Source of the DNA: Microbacterium sp. MYb66
Lineage (GTDB): Bacteria; Actinomycetota; Actinomycetes; Actinomycetales; Microbacteriaceae
Direction: 5' to 3'
Assembly: GCF_002979435.1 (NCBI RefSeq)
Contig: NZ_PCOV01000001.1
Span: 682,001 to 746,000, forward strand
Length of the DNA stretch: 64,000 bases
This document shows positions 24,423 through 37,177 of this stretch, in pieces; the first letter of the stretch is position 1, and every line of letters starts with the position of its first letter. The notes under the pieces were generated by a model. That model was not told where the DNA came from, did no database searches, and worked only from the letters and a program-made list of their open reading frames with translations. The translations under genes were made by a program, and so were the position numbers.

Positions 24423-25871
24423 TCAGACGCCGGCCTTGTAGATCGGCGCGGCACCGCGGATCGCGTCGCCGACCTTGTGCACGCGAAGGTCGTTCGTCGA
24501 TCCGATGATTCCGGGAGGGGAACCGGAGATCACGACGACCTTGTCCCCTTCTTCGGCGAGGCCGTTGCCGAGCAGGTACTCGTCGACCTGGTGGTACATC
24601 AGGTCGGTGTGCTGCACCATGTCGACCAGGGTCGAGCGGATGCCCCACGTGAGCGCCATCCGACGACGGATTCCGGGCTCCGGCGTGAACGCGATCATCG
24701 GGATGCGCGAGCGCAGACGCGACAGGCGGCGAGCGGAGTCGCCCGACTGCGTGAACACGCAGAGGAACTTCGCGTCGACGAACTCGGCGACCTCGAGGGC
24801 GGCCAGGGTGATCGCACCGCCCTGCGTGCGAGGCTTCGTCGTGAGGGGCGCGATGCGCTCCAGACCGTGCTCCTCGGTCGATTCGATGATGCGGGCCATG
24901 GTCTCGACGACCACGACCGGGTAGTCGCCGACGCTGGTCTCGCCGGACAGCATGACCGCGTCCGCACCGTCGAGCACCGCGTTCGCGACGTCCGAGGTCT
25001 CGGCACGCGTCGGAACCGGGCTGTTGATCATCGATTCGAGCATCTGCGTCGCGACGATGACCGGCTTCGCCATGCGGCGCGCGATCTCGACCGCGCGCTT
25101 CTGCACGATCGGCACGGCCTCGAGCGGGAGCTCGACGCCGAGATCGCCACGGGCGACCATGATGGAGTCGAACGCGTCGACGATCTCCTCGAGCGCGTCG
25201 ACGGCCTGCGGCTTCTCCACCTTGGCGATGACGGGAACGCGCACGCCCTCTTCCGCCATGATCTCGTGGACGCGGGTGACGTCGGCGGCGTTGCGCACGA
25301 ACGAAAGCGCGATCAGGTCGGCGCCGATGCGCAGACCCCAGCGCAGGTCGTCCTCGTCCTTCTCGCTCAGCGCGGGGACGTTGACGGCGACGCCGGGCAG
25401 GTTGATGCCCTTGTTGTTCGACACGGCACCGGCGACGATCACCTTCGTGGTGACGGTCACGCCGTCGGTCTCGACGACCTCGACGCGGACCTTGCCGTCG
25501 TCGATGAGGAGGAAGTCACCGGGCTTCACATCCTGCGGGAGCCCCTTGAAGGTCGTTCCGCAGATTTCCTTGTTGCCGATGATGTCTTCGGTGGTGATCT
25601 TGAAGATATCGCCCTTGGCGAGCTCGTACGGGCCGTTCTCGAACTTGCCCAGACGGATCTTCGGTCCCTGCAGATCGACGAGGATGGCGACCGGACGACC
25701 GGCATCCTCGGCGGCACGACGCACGTTGGCGTAGTTGTTCTCGTGCACGGAGTAGTCACCGTGGCTGAGGTTCAGTCGAGCGACGTCCACCCCCGCATCG
25801 ATCAGTGCGCGCACCGTCTCATAGGTGGAGGTGGCGGGGCCCAGGGTGGCGACGATTTTCGCGCGTCTCAA
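24423..25871 (-). CDS. pyk: Pyruvate kinase
   Basis: A 482-residue glycolytic enzyme converting phosphoenolpyruvate and ADP to pyruvate and ATP. Active-site blocks are visible: RRAKIVATLGP at the start, ARLNLSHGD, ILVDLQGPKIR, MVARGDLGVELPLE (metal and substrate site) and TQMLESMI. A C-terminal regulatory domain with ITLAALEVAEF follows. The TTG at 25871 was chosen because GGAG lies six bases upstream and the next residues match the family start; the open frame to 25961 has no family sequence. A strong hairpin follows the stop. It is the last gene after gltB and gltD. Confidence 0.96.
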   Translation of the reverse strand: MRRAKIVATLGPATSTYETVRALIDAGVDVARLNLSHGDYSVHENNYANVRRAAEDAGRPVAILVDLQGPKIRLGKFENGPYELAKGDIFKITTEDIIGNKEICGTTFKGLPQDVKPGDFLLIDDGKVRVEVVETDGVTVTTKVIVAGAVSNNKGINLPGVAVNVPALSEKDEDDLRWGLRIGADLIALSFVRNAADVTRVHEIMAEEGVRVPVIAKVEKPQAVDALEEIVDAFDSIMVARGDLGVELPLEAVPIVQKRAVEIARRMAKPVIVATQMLESMINSPVPTRAETSDVANAVLDGADAVMLSGETSVGDYPVVVVETMARIIESTEEHGLERIAPLTTKPRTQGGAITLAALEVAEFVDAKFLCVFTQSGDSARRLSRLRSRIPMIAFTPEPGIRRRMALTWGIRSTLVDMVQHTDLMYHQVDEYLLGNGLAEEGDKVVVISGSPPGIIGSTNDLRVHKVGDAIRGAAPIYKAGV

Positions 25872-25929
25872 AGATTTCTCCAGGGTAGAAGTGGGGGAAG
25901 GTGAATCAGGCGACGGTGCCGGCCTCAGC

Positions 25930-27388
<1,459 letters not shown>

Positions 27389-27396
<8 letters not shown>

Positions 27397-30300
27397 CGGT
27401 CACCTCCAGGATGCGGTTCCACACGATGTCGCCGTCGGGGTCGATCCCCTCGGCCAGCGCCTCCTCGCGCATGCTCCGCACGGCGGCGAAGTCACGAGGC
27501 AGCACCTTCACGAACTCTGCGGCCGTCTCCTCGAAGCTCTCGAGCAGCGCGGATGCTCGCGGAGACGCGGTCCGCTCGACATGAGCGACGAGCAGACTCC
27601 GCAGCACCTCGAGATCCGCACGATCGAGCGGCTCGAGCAGCAGCTCACCACTACCCAGGGACTGCGCGTTCACCTTGCCGGTGTCGAGGGCGTGCACGTA
27701 CGCCACGCCGCCGGACATCCCGGCGCCGAAGTTGCGTCCGGTCGGGCCGAGGATCACGGCGAGGCCGCCGGTCATGTACTCGAGCGCGTGGTCGCCCACG
27801 CCTTCGACGACCGCCGTCGCGCCCGAGTTGCGGACGAGGAAGCGCTCGCCCACGACGCCGGAGATGAACATCGTCCCGGACGTCGCGCCATAGCCGATCA
27901 CGTTGCCGGCGATCACGTTCTCGTGCGGTGCGATCGAGGAACCGCGCGGCGGACGGATGGTGATGTCACCGCCGGAGAGCCCCTTGCCGACATAGTCGTT
28001 GGCGTCACCCTCCAGACGGAGCACGATCCCGGGCGGCAGGAAGGCGCCGAGCGACTGCCCTGCCGTTCCGTGCAGCGTCACGTCGATGGTTCCCTGCGGC
28101 AGCCCGGCCGCACCGTGCCGCGAAGTCACCTGGTGGCCCAGCATCGTGCCGACCGCACGCTCGGTGTTGGCGATGGGGAGCTCCACGACGACGGGTTCGC
28201 CGTTGAGCAGCGCACCCTTCGCGATGTCGATGAGCTGCACGTCGAAGTGCTTGTCGAGCTCGTGATCCTGGGAGCGACCGCTGCGACGCGGCTCGCCGGC
28301 CGGGAACACCGGGCCTTCGAGCACGGGCGTGAGGTCGAGACCCTCCGCCTTCCAATGCTCCACCGCGGCGTTCGCCTCGATGAGGTCGGCCCGGCCGACG
28401 ATCTCGTCGAGGGAGCGGAACCCGAGTTCCGAGAGCAGCTCGCGCACCTCTTCCGCGATGAACTCCATGAAGTTCACGACGAACTCCGGCTTGCCGGTGA
28501 AGCGCTCCCGCAGCACCGGGTTCTGGGTCGCGACGCCGACCGGGCATGTGTCGAGGTGACATACGCGCATCATGATGCAGCCGCTCACCACGAGCGGAGC
28601 GGTCGCGAAGCCGAACTCCTCCGCACCGAGCAGCGCCCCGATGATGACATCGCGGCCGGTCTTGAGCTGACCGTCGACCTGCACCACGACGCGGTCGCGC
28701 ATGCCGTTGAGCATGAGCGTCTGCTGCGTCTCCGCGAGACCGAGCTCCCACGGCGTGCCCGCATGCTTGAGCGAGTTCAGCGGGCTCGCGCCCGTGCCGC
28801 CATCATGCCCGGAGACGAGGATGACGTCGCTGAGCGCCTTGGCGACACCGGCGGACACCGCGCCGATGCCGGACTGGCTCACGAGCTTGGTGTGGATGCG
28901 CGCCTCGGGGTTCGCCCGCTTCAGGTCGAAGATGAGCTGCTTGAGGTCTTCGATCGAGTAGATGTCGTGGTGCGGCGGCGGGGAGATGAGTCCGACGCCG
29001 GCGGTCGCATGGCGAGTGCGCGCGACCCACGGGTACACCTTCGTCGGCGGAAGCTGCCCGCCCTCGCCCGGCTTCGCACCCTGGGCGAGCTTGATCTGGA
29101 TGTCCTCCGCCTCGGTGAGGTAGAGACTCGTCACGCCGAAGCGACCGGATGCGACCTGCTTGATCGCACTGCGCCGCTCGGGGTCGACGAGACGATCCGG
29201 GTCTTCGCCGCCCTCTCCCGTGTTCGACTTGCCGCCGATGCGGTTCATGGCGATCGCGAGCGTCTCATGGGCCTCACGGGAGATCGAGCCGTAGCTCATC
29301 GCCCCCGTCGAGAACCGCTTGACGATCGCGGAGACCGGCTCGACCTCGTCCAGCGGGACGGGCTTGCGGGTGCCGGTACGCAGCGTGAAGAGCCCACGCA
29401 GGGTCTTCAGCTCCGCCGCCTGGTCGTCGACGAGCTTCGTGTACTCGCGGAAGATGTCGTAACGCCGCGTACGGGTGGAGTGCTGCAGCTTGAAGACGGT
29501 CTCCGGGTTGAACAGGTGCGGAGAACCGTCTCGTCGCCACTGGTACTCGCCGCCGGTCCAGAGACGCTCGTGCGCACGCGCAGCGGCGTCCTCGGGGTAG
29601 GCGTAGTCGTGACGCGCCTGGTTCTCGGCGAAGATCTCTTCGATGCCGATGCCGCCGAGCTTCGACTCGGTGCGCGTGAAGTAGGCGTCGATGAACTCCT
29701 GGCTGAGGCCGATCGCCTCGAAAACCTGAGCGCCCGCGTACGACGAGACCGTGGAGATTCCCATCTTCGACATGATCTTGAGCACGCCCTTGCCGAGCGC
29801 GTAGATCAGGTTCTTGACCGCCTTCTCCGGCGTGATGCCGTTGATGTAGCCGGTGCGCACCAGATGCTCGACGGTCTCCATGGCGAGGTACGGGTTGACG
29901 GCGGAGGCGCCGTAGCCGATCAGAGTCGCGACATGGTGGACCTCGCGCACATCGCCGGCTTCGACGATGAGACCCACCTTCATGCGGTTCTCGCGGCGGA
30001 TCAGGTGGTGGTGGATCGCCGAGACCATGAGCAGGGAAGGGATCGGCGTCAGATCTTTGTTGGAGTCGCGGTCCGACAGGATGATGAACTCGGCGCCGTC
30101 CTCGATCGCCTCGTCGACCTCGGCGCACATCTCGGCGAGGCGCTCCTGCAGCGTCTGGGGCCCCGCATCGAAATGGTAGAGACCGCGGATGGTCGCGCTC
30201 GACCGACCCGGCATGGCCTTGTCGATGTGGCGGATCTTCGCGAGCTCGTCATTGTCGATCACCGGGAAGTCGAGCGACACGGTGCGCGTGTGCTCCGGCC

Positions 30301-31966
30301 CCCATGAGAGCAGGTTGCTCTCCGGTCCGAGGCCGAGCTTCAGGCTCGTGACGACCTCTTCGCGGATGGAGTCGAGCGGCGGGTTCGTGACCTGTGCGAA
30401 CTGCTGGGTGAAGTAGTCGAACAGCAGACGCGGGCGCTTGCTGAGGACCGCGATCGGGGTGTCGGAGCCCATCGCGCCGAGAGGCTCGACGCCCGTCTGC
30501 CCCATCGGGGTGAGCAGGATGCGCACCTCCTCCTCGGTGTAGCCGAAGGTGCGCTGACGGCGGGTGATCGACGCCGGCGGGTGCACGATGTGCTCGCGCT
30601 CCGGGAGCTCAGCGAGTCGCACGGCTCCGGCATCCAGCCATTCCTGCCAGGGATGCATCGTGGCCAGGTCGTGCTTGATCTCACTGTCCTCGACGATGCG
30701 GCGCTGCGAGGTGTCGACCAGGAACATCTTGCCCGGCTGCAGACGACCGCGGCGCTTGATGCGCTCGGGCTCGAACTGCAGCACGCCGGTCTCGGACCCG
30801 ATCACGACGAGGCCGTCGGTCGTCTCGGTCCAGCGCCCGGGGCGCAGGCCGTTGCGGTCCAGGGTCGCGCCCACGAGCGTGCCATCGGTGAAGATGAGGG
30901 CTGCAGGGCCGTCCCACGGCTCCATCTGGTTGGAGTGGTACTCGTAGAACGAGCGCAGCTCCGGCGTGATGTCGGCCTGCTTCTCGTAGGCCTCCGGCAC
31001 CATCATCATGATGGCGTGCGGAAGGCTCCGCCCGGTCAGGGTCAGGAGTTCCAGAACCTCGTCGAACGAGGCGGAGTCGCTGGCGCCGTCGGTGCAGATC
31101 GGCAGCAGCGGCGAGATGTCGCCGAGCAGCTCGGACTCCAGCTGCGATTGCCGGGCGCGCATCCAGTTGCGGTTTCCGCCCACAGTGTTGATCTCGCCGT
31201 TGTGCGCGAGCATCCGCAGCGGCTGCGCGAGCGGCCACGACGGGAAGGTGTTCGTGGAGTAGCGGGAGTGCACCACGGCCAACTCGGAGGCGAAGCGCTC
31301 GTCCTGCAGGTCGGGGTAGAACGGCTCCAGCTGGAGCGTCGTGACCATGCCCTTGTAGCCCAGCGTCCGGGCCGAGAGCGAGACGAAGTAGGCGCCGAGC
31401 TCGTGACCGGCGCGCTTGCGCAGACGATAGGCGACGCGGTCGAGGGCGATGCCCGTGAGAGGGGCGTCGGCGTGCGAGGCTCCGCCGGCGCTGACGAACA
31501 GCTGCTCGAACGCGGGTCGCGCCTCATCGGCGAGCTTGCCGAGGTTCTCGTTGGCGGTGGGGACCTCGCGCCAGCCGAGGACGCGAAGTCCCTCGGAACG
31601 GGCGATCTTCTCGATCCCGGCTTTCTGCTGGCGGCGCTCGCTCGAATCGCGAGGCAGGAAGGCCAGTCCAGCGGCGTACTCCCCCACGGGCGGCAGTTCG
31701 AAGCCGACGACTGCGCGGAGGAATGCATCGGGCATCTGCGTCAGGATGCCGGCGCCGTCACCGGTGCCCGCGTCGGAGCCGATGGCTCCGCGGTGCTCCA
31801 GGTTGCGCAGGGCCTCGAGGGCCAACGCGATGATGTCGTGCCCGGCTTCGCCGCGCAGGGTCGCGACCATGGCGAGGCCGCAGGCGTCCTTCTCGAACGC
31901 CGGGTTGTACATGCCCTGCTTCGGGGGGTAGGCGCCGGACGCGCCGTAGGGTGGCTGGAAGTACAC
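27389..31966 (-). CDS. gltB: Glutamate synthase large subunit
   Basis: A 1525-residue alpha subunit. The class II glutaminase domain begins at Cys29 ([10 protein letters not shown]) after a short propeptide and ends near residue 430. A central domain and the FMN-binding synthase barrel follow, with 3Fe-4S cysteines [12 protein letters not shown] near 1129-1140; the C-terminal GXGXG beta-helix is last. Ammonia released from glutamine is channelled to 2-oxoglutarate. The GTG start has GAGGAC as ribosome binding site. It is the first gene of gltB-gltD, with a terminator hairpin and lgt upstream. Confidence 0.97.
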
Positions 31967-32039
31967 CAGTTACCGTCCTCAGATCTTCGGTGAAACCCGG
32001 GGACGACGTCGGCCCGCTCGTTCAGTGCAATGGTTCTCC

Positions 32040-32054
32040 CGCCACGAGGTGGCG
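32040..32054 (-). terminator. Candidate terminator hairpin after lgt
   Basis: CGCCAC-CTC-GTGGCG on the minus strand forms a six-pair stem four bases after the lgt stop codon. No U-tract follows. It separates lgt from gltB, which is 73 bases further on. Confidence 0.5.
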
Positions 32055-32057
32055 TTG

Positions 32058-33083
32058 TTATCGGGAGCCGTCCTCGCTCGTGGGAGCAGTGCTTGTGGCA
32101 GTGGCTCCTGCGGTGACTTCCTCGGTCGGAGGCTCGCTCACGTCCACGAAGTCAGAGGGATTGTTCTGCGATTGTACATCAGCGTCGGCGTCGGTCCTCT
32201 CGCGGCCCGGCTGGTACGGCGAGGGCTCGAGGCCGGGGTGCCGGCGCGTCTGCACGACGAGGATCACGAGTCCGACGACGACGCCGATGATCGCGGCCCA
32301 GACGTTGCTGCGAAGGCCCAGGATGATCTCGCTCGGATCGATGCGGATCGACTCCCAGACGATGCGGCCGGCGCTGTACCAGATCAGGTAGATCGCGAAC
32401 AGTCGACCCCACTGGAAGAAGAGCTTGCGGCCGAGCCAGAGCAGGACCAGGACGCCCAGTCCGTTCCAGAGGACTTCATAGAGGAACGTGGGGTGGAACA
32501 GGGTGCCATCGGGCAGTCCGGGCGGGAAGGCGGAGTTCGTCGACTCGATCTCCAGACCCCACGGGAGGGCGGTCGGCAGGCCGAAGAGCTCATGGTTGAA
32601 CCAGTTGCCGAAGCGCCCCATCGCCTGTGCGAGCAGAAGGCCGGGGGCCAGCGCATCGGCGAACGTCCAGAAGCGGATGCCGGTCCAGCGGCAGCCCAGA
32701 TAGGCGCCGATGGCACCACCGATGAGAGCACCGAAGATCGCGATGCCCCCCTCCCAGATGGCCCAGACCGAGCCCGGCTCGAAGGGATTCCAGGTGTTCT
32801 TGCCCTCGCCGAAGTAGAAGTTCGGGTGGGTGAGCACGTGGAAGATGCGAGCGCCGATGATGGCCAGCGGCACGGCCAGGATCGAGATGTCGATCACGAC
32901 CCAGGGCTCTGCGCCGCGCTTCGTGAGACGACGGTTGGTCAGCAGCGTGGCGGCGATGATGCCGGCGATGATGCACAGCGCGTAGAAGTGGATGCGTACG
33001 GGCCCGAGGTCGAAGTACGAGACCGGAGGGCTCGGGATGCTGGCGAGCACACCGGTGAAGGTGCTGTGGAGCGCGAGTGACAT
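32058..33083 (-). CDS. lgt: Phosphatidylglycerol-prolipoprotein diacylglyceryl transferase
   Basis: A 341-residue integral membrane enzyme that adds diacylglycerol to the lipobox cysteine of preprolipoproteins such as the one at 6793. About seven membrane segments are seen. The Lgt signature GRFGNWFNHELFGLPT (about residues 150-165) carries essential Arg, Asn and Glu residues, and RIFHVLTHP is the other conserved block. The last 60 residues are a hydrophilic acidic/Thr-rich tail that is common in actinobacterial Lgt. ATG 33083 is fixed by TAGAAT seven bases upstream, so lgt has its own promoter within the trp-glt region. Confidence 0.95.
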   Translation of the reverse strand: MSLALHSTFTGVLASIPSPPVSYFDLGPVRIHFYALCIIAGIIAATLLTNRRLTKRGAEPWVVIDISILAVPLAIIGARIFHVLTHPNFYFGEGKNTWNPFEPGSVWAIWEGGIAIFGALIGGAIGAYLGCRWTGIRFWTFADALAPGLLLAQAMGRFGNWFNHELFGLPTALPWGLEIESTNSAFPPGLPDGTLFHPTFLYEVLWNGLGVLVLLWLGRKLFFQWGRLFAIYLIWYSAGRIVWESIRIDPSEIILGLRSNVWAAIIGVVVGLVILVVQTRRHPGLEPSPYQPGRERTDADADVQSQNNPSDFVDVSEPPTEEVTAGATATSTAPTSEDGSR

Positions 33084-33090
33084 GAGTGCG

Positions 33091-33096
33091 ATTCTA
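33091..33096 (-). promoter_or_regulatory. -10 element of lgt (leaderless)
   Basis: TAGAAT on the minus strand lies seven bases before ATG 33083 and overlaps the last codons of trpA. It would allow lgt to be expressed independently of tryptophan control. Confidence 0.5.
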
Positions 33097-33897
33097 GTTC
33101 TCGGGATCGGGGCGCGCCGACGAAGTGCCGGATGCCAGGTTTCGGGTGACTTCGGCGAGGGCGGGGACGCCGCCGTCGCGAAGTGCGCGGACCAGCGCGG
33201 TGCCGACGATCGCGCCGTCTGCATACTCCGACACACCGGCGATCTGCTCGGCAGTGGAGATGCCGATACCCACGCACGCACGGTGGGCGCCGTGCTCGCG
33301 CAGACGGCCGACCAGGGTGCGGGCGGCGCGGTCGAGTTCGGCGCGCTCCCCCGTGATGCCCATGGTCGAGACGGTGTACACGAATCCGGTGGACGACTTC
33401 ACGACCAGGTCGAGGCGCTCGTCGGACGAGGTGGGCGCGGCGAGGAAGACCCGGTCGAGGCCCGTCCGCTCGCTGGCGGCGATCCACTCCCCCGCAGCAT
33501 CCGGCGTGATGTCGGGCGTGATGAGTCCCGCGCCGCCGGCGGCGAGGAGATCGTCGGCGTAGCGATCGATGCCGTACTGCATGACGGGGTTCCAGTACGT
33601 CATCACGAGGACCGGGACGTCGGTGGCAGCCGTGATCGCACGGATCGCCGTGAAGAGGTCCGCCATCCGGAAGCCTGCGGCGAGAGCCTTCGTCGTCGCC
33701 TCCTGGATGATGGCGCCATCCATCACCGGGTCGCTGTACGGCGGGCCGAGTTCGATGATGTCGACGCCGTTCTCCGCAAGGGCGATGGCGGCCTGGATGC
33801 TCGTCTCGAGATCGGGGAAACCGACCGGGAGATAGCCGACGAAGGCGCTGCGGCCCGCGTCGTGGGCGGCTGCGATCGCCTGTTCCACACGGCTCAT
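33094..33897 (-). CDS. trpA: Tryptophan synthase alpha subunit
   Basis: A 267-residue TIM-barrel protein that cleaves indole-3-glycerol phosphate to indole and glyceraldehyde 3-phosphate. The catalytic Glu/Asp lie in [16 protein letters not shown] (about 49-64) and the phosphate-binding block is [27 protein letters not shown] and [10 protein letters not shown] are other family blocks. It overlaps trpB by four bases (ATGA), as expected for the two subunits of one complex. The lgt gene follows nine bases after the stop. Confidence 0.97.
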   Translation of the reverse strand: MSRVEQAIAAAHDAGRSAFVGYLPVGFPDLETSIQAAIALAENGVDIIELGPPYSDPVMDGAIIQEATTKALAAGFRMADLFTAIRAITAATDVPVLVMTYWNPVMQYGIDRYADDLLAAGGAGLITPDITPDAAGEWIAASERTGLDRVFLAAPTSSDERLDLVVKSSTGFVYTVSTMGITGERAELDRAARTLVGRLREHGAHRACVGIGISTAEQIAGVSEYADGAIVGTALVRALRDGGVPALAEVTRNLASGTSSARPDPEN

Positions 33898-35165
33898 AAC
33901 TGCGGCTCCCCCTTCGAGACCAGATCTTCGTCGGCGCTCTCCTGGGCGACGTCGTGCGCGAGAGCGGCCTCGTCGTAGAGCTCGAAGTAGCGGGCGGCGG
34001 TGTCCATGTCTTTGTCACCGCGCCCGGAGAGGCAGACGGCGATCAGTCCGTCGGGGCCGAGTTCACGCCCGATCCGCAGCGCACCCGCGAGAGCGTGCGC
34101 GGATTCGATGGCGGGGATGATCCCCTCGGTGCGGCTGAGCAGACGCAGTGCCTGCATGGCCTCGTCGTCTGTCGCCGGGATGTACCGGGCGCGCCCGATG
34201 TCGGCGAGCCAGGAGTGCTCGGGTCCGACGCCGGGATAGTCGAGTCCGGCGGAGATCGAGTGCGACTCGACCGTCTGGCCGTCCTCGTCCTGGAGCACGT
34301 AGGTGCGGGCGCCGTGCAGCACGCCCGGGCGTCCTCGTTCGATAGACGCCGCGTGCTTCTCGGTGTCGACACCGTCGCCTGCGGCCTCCACGCCGTAGAG
34401 CGCCACGCCCTCATCGTCGAGGAACGCGTCGAACATGCCGATCGCATTGGACCCGCCGCCCACGCACGCGACGACCGCGTCCGGAAGACGACCGACCTCG
34501 TCGAGCAGCTGGGCGCGGGCCTCCTCGCCGATGATCTTCTGGAAGTCGCGGACCATCGCCGGGAACGGGTGGGGTCCTGCGGCCGTGCCGAAGATGTAGT
34601 TCGTCGTCTCGACGGAGGCCACCCAATCGCGGTAGGCGTCGTTGATCGCATCCTTCAGAGTGCGCGAGCCGGAAGTGACGGGGATGACCTCGGCGCCGAG
34701 AAGACGCATGCGGGCGACGTTGAGAGCCTGACGCTCGGTATCGACCTCGCCCATGTAGATGGTGCAGTCCAGGCCGAACAGTGCCGCAGCGGTTGCGGTG
34801 GCGACGCCGTGCTGACCGGCGCCGGTCTCCGCGATCACCCTGGTCTTGCCGAGCCGCTTGGTGAGGAGCGCCTGGCCGAGCACATTGTTGATCTTGTGCG
34901 AACCGGTGTGATTCAGGTCTTCGCGCTTCAGGAAGATGCGTGCGCCTCCGGCGTGCTCGGCGAACCGGGGCACCTCGGTGATCGCGGAAGGCCGTCCGGC
35001 GTATGAGCTGAGCAGGTGGGCCAGCTCGGCACGGAACTCCGGATCGACGATCGCCGCCTCGTAGGCGACGGTGAGCTCGTCGATCGCGGCGATGAGCGAC
35101 TCGGGCATGTACCGCCCGCCGAAATCGCCGAAGAAGGGGCCGTGCTGATCGCGCAGGCTCATCAT
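33894..35165 (-). CDS. trpB: Tryptophan synthase beta subunit
   Basis: A 423-residue PLP enzyme joining indole with serine. The PLP lysine lies in [15 protein letters not shown] near residue 88, the phosphate cup in [12 protein letters not shown], and [15 protein letters not shown] marks the N-terminus. [11 protein letters not shown] and the [15 protein letters not shown] block are also present. It overlaps both trpC and trpA by four bases, giving full translational coupling. The start is an ATGATG pair; either could be used. Confidence 0.97.
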   Translation of the reverse strand: MMSLRDQHGPFFGDFGGRYMPESLIAAIDELTVAYEAAIVDPEFRAELAHLLSSYAGRPSAITEVPRFAEHAGGARIFLKREDLNHTGSHKINNVLGQALLTKRLGKTRVIAETGAGQHGVATATAAALFGLDCTIYMGEVDTERQALNVARMRLLGAEVIPVTSGSRTLKDAINDAYRDWVASVETTNYIFGTAAGPHPFPAMVRDFQKIIGEEARAQLLDEVGRLPDAVVACVGGGSNAIGMFDAFLDDEGVALYGVEAAGDGVDTEKHAASIERGRPGVLHGARTYVLQDEDGQTVESHSISAGLDYPGVGPEHSWLADIGRARYIPATDDEAMQALRLLSRTEGIIPAIESAHALAGALRIGRELGPDGLIAVCLSGRGDKDMDTAARYFELYDEAALAHDVAQESADEDLVSKGEPQL

Positions 35166-35935
35166 GCCTCCAGGAAGGTCTTGAGGGTGGCGACCGGGTC
35201 ACCGGTCACGAGCGCCTCGCCGATCAACACGACATCGGCACCGGCCTCGCGGTAGTGCAGGACATCGGCCGGCGTGAGCACGGCGGATTCCGCGATCTTC
35301 ACCGCAGTATCGGGAATGCGATCGACCAGGCGTCCGAAGAGATCCCGGTCGAGCTCGAGCGTCTTGAGGTCGCGAGCGTTGACACCGATCAGGGGCGCCC
35401 CGAGGTCGATCGCGGCTTCGAGCTCGTCCGCCGAGTGCGTCTCGACGAGAGGCGTCATGCCCAGGTCGGTGATGAAGCCGAACAGGTCGCGCAGCACCTC
35501 GGGGTCGAGGCCCGCGACGATCAGCAGAACGAGATCCGCGCCCGCCGCCCTCGCTTCCAGCACCTGGTATCGGGTGGCGATGAAGTCCTTGCGCAGCACC
35601 GGCAGGGAGACCCGTGCCGTGACAGCCTCGAGGTCGGCGAGGCTGCCACCGAAACGGCGCTCCTCGGTGAGCACGCTGATCGCGGACGCGCCACCCGTCT
35701 CATACAGCGATGCCTGATGGGCGGGGTCGGGGATCTCCGCGAGCGCACCACGGGACGGACTCGCTCGCTTGACCTCGGCGATGATCTTGACCCTGTCGGC
35801 AGGCGCCAGGAATGAGAGGGCATCCTTCGCGGACGGGCGCGCGAGCGCCTCCCGCTCGACGGTGGCCAGCGGGCGCGACAGAGAGCGACGCTCGGCGTCT
35901 GCGACAGCGCCGGCCGTCAGGTCGGCGAGGACCAT
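35162..35935 (-). CDS. trpC: Indole-3-glycerol-phosphate synthase
   Basis: A 257-residue barrel enzyme that closes the indole ring in tryptophan synthesis. Conserved catalytic residues are in [13 protein letters not shown] (about 54-66), [21 protein letters not shown] and [14 protein letters not shown]. The ATG at 35935 overlaps the TAA of the HGxxPAAW gene (TAATG), and the stop overlaps trpB. It therefore sits inside the trp operon. No anthranilate synthase gene precedes it in this window. Confidence 0.97.
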   Translation of the reverse strand: MVLADLTAGAVADAERRSLSRPLATVEREALARPSAKDALSFLAPADRVKIIAEVKRASPSRGALAEIPDPAHQASLYETGGASAISVLTEERRFGGSLADLEAVTARVSLPVLRKDFIATRYQVLEARAAGADLVLLIVAGLDPEVLRDLFGFITDLGMTPLVETHSADELEAAIDLGAPLIGVNARDLKTLELDRDLFGRLVDRIPDTAVKIAESAVLTPADVLHYREAGADVVLIGEALVTGDPVATLKTFLEA

Positions 35936-36165
35936 TAGTGCGCCTTCGGAGCGTACTTCGGACCCTTCACGCCGTAGCCGGCCTTCGCGAGCGCCCAACC
36001 GACGATCGCACCGATCGGGATGAGCGCGATCGAGATCACGACGAGGGTCGGCTGCTCGAAGCAGAACGCGACGGTGCCGGCGGCGACGCCGACCAGCATG
36101 ATCACGACGGCGGTCCAGGCTGCAGGCGAGTGTCCGTGGCCGGGATCGGCGATCGGGTTGGTCAT
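35935..36165 (-). CDS. HGxxPAAW family small membrane protein
   Basis: A 76-residue protein with the family motif HGHSPAAW near residues 10-17 and two hydrophobic segments (WTAVVIMLVGVAAGTVAF and LVVISIALIPIGAIVGWAL). The family is almost always found immediately before trpC in actinobacteria, and its biochemical function is unknown. Its stop overlaps the trpC start, so both are translated together. A role in tryptophan production or in membrane association of the pathway is only an inference from linkage. Confidence 0.9.
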   Translation of the reverse strand: MTNPIADPGHGHSPAAWTAVVIMLVGVAAGTVAFCFEQPTLVVISIALIPIGAIVGWALAKAGYGVKGPKYAPKAH

Positions 36166-36212
36166 GTTCTCCTCCGGGGGACGACGTGCAGTTCGGAATC
36201 AGTCTATCGGGG

Positions 36213-36800
36213 TCAACGCGTCGGATCGGTTCCCCGAGACAGCTCGTCCCAGGAATCGACGGCATCGACCGGGCCGTCGTGGGGCACGTCGACGCTATCG
36301 GTGCGGTAACGCCGCCCGCCGGCCTTCCAGCCGCGCCAGGTCGTCAAGACGACGACGGATGCGGCGAGCAGGATCACCCAGCCGACGAGGGCGATGTACG
36401 GCCACGCGGACGGGACGATGCTCGCCACGACCTCGTGGACCGCCCCGCCGCCGGCGAGACCCGTGACCTCGGTCACGGTCGCGGCGACAGAATCGAGAGG
36501 CTCGGTGACGAGGAGCTGGAGCGTGGACCACCCGAGGAACAGCGCCGTCGCTGCGGCGAACACGGCGAACACGACCCGCACAGCCTTGCCGGCGATCGAG
36601 AGCGCGGCGCCGAGGGCGAGGACCGCCAGGCTGAGCGGGGCGAGCAGGACCAGAGCCGACGCGCCCGGGACCAGGATCGCCTCCCCCGCGTCGACCCGTT
36701 CGACGGTCAGCCAAGTCTGGGTCGAGGAGATGATCCCGATCGCGCCCGCCAGCAGGAAGCCGGAGACCGACAGGGAGCGACCGCGCTTCGCGAGGGTCAT
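36213..36800 (-). CDS. Trp-operon-associated membrane protein
   Basis: A 195-residue protein with four hydrophobic segments ([55 protein letters not shown] and [18 protein letters not shown]). It matches the 'Trp biosynthesis associated' membrane family, which in relatives lies between trpE and trpC. ATG 36800 overlaps the hisI stop (ATGA). The family's role is unknown. In this window its usual upstream partner trpE is missing and hisI takes that position. Confidence 0.88.
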   Translation of the reverse strand: MTLAKRGRSLSVSGFLLAGAIGIISSTQTWLTVERVDAGEAILVPGASALVLLAPLSLAVLALGAALSIAGKAVRVVFAVFAAATALFLGWSTLQLLVTEPLDSVAATVTEVTGLAGGGAVHEVVASIVPSAWPYIALVGWVILLAASVVVLTTWRGWKAGGRRYRTDSVDVPHDGPVDAVDSWDELSRGTDPTR

Positions 36801-37177
36801 GCCTCGTCCGTTCCGGCGATCGCCTCGAGGTCGTTCGTGTCGAAGCACGTGCGTGTACCGGTGTGGCAGGCGGGTCCTGACTGGTCGACGAGGAGGAGGA
36901 TCGCGTCACCGTCGCAGTCCAGACGGGCCTCGTGCACGACCTGGATGTGTCCGGACGTGTCGCCCTTGCGCCAGTACTCCTGACGGGAGCGCGACCAGTA
37001 CGTCGCGCGCCCGGAGGTAAGAGTGCGTCGGAGGGCCTCCGCGTCGACCCACGCGAGCATGAGCACCTCATGCGTATCCCACTGCTGCACGATCACCGGT
37101 GCCAGACCGTCGGCGTTGAAGGCGACCTGCGCGATGCGGTCGTCCACGGAGGCGGCCTGTCCGTCTGCGTCGCTCAT
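36797..37177 (-). CDS. hisI: Phosphoribosyl-AMP cyclohydrolase
   Basis: A 126-residue metalloenzyme opening the purine ring of phosphoribosyl-AMP in histidine synthesis. The conserved block [14 protein letters not shown] is followed by the zinc- and magnesium-binding segment [18 protein letters not shown] with [11 protein letters not shown], whose cysteines and aspartates bind metal. It lacks the HisE domain, which is a separate gene here. Its start overlaps hisF by four bases and its stop overlaps the Trp-associated membrane gene. Confidence 0.95.
   Translation of the reverse strand: MSDADGQAASVDDRIAQVAFNADGLAPVIVQQWDTHEVLMLAWVDAEALRRTLTSGRATYWSRSRQEYWRKGDTSGHIQVVHEARLDCDGDAILLLVDQSGPACHTGTRTCFDTNDLEAIAGTDEA

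Noticed and set aside
24354..25904. Open frame of 516 codons on the plus strand
   Set aside because: It is antisense to pyk, with His/Asp/Arg-rich composition typical of GC shadows.
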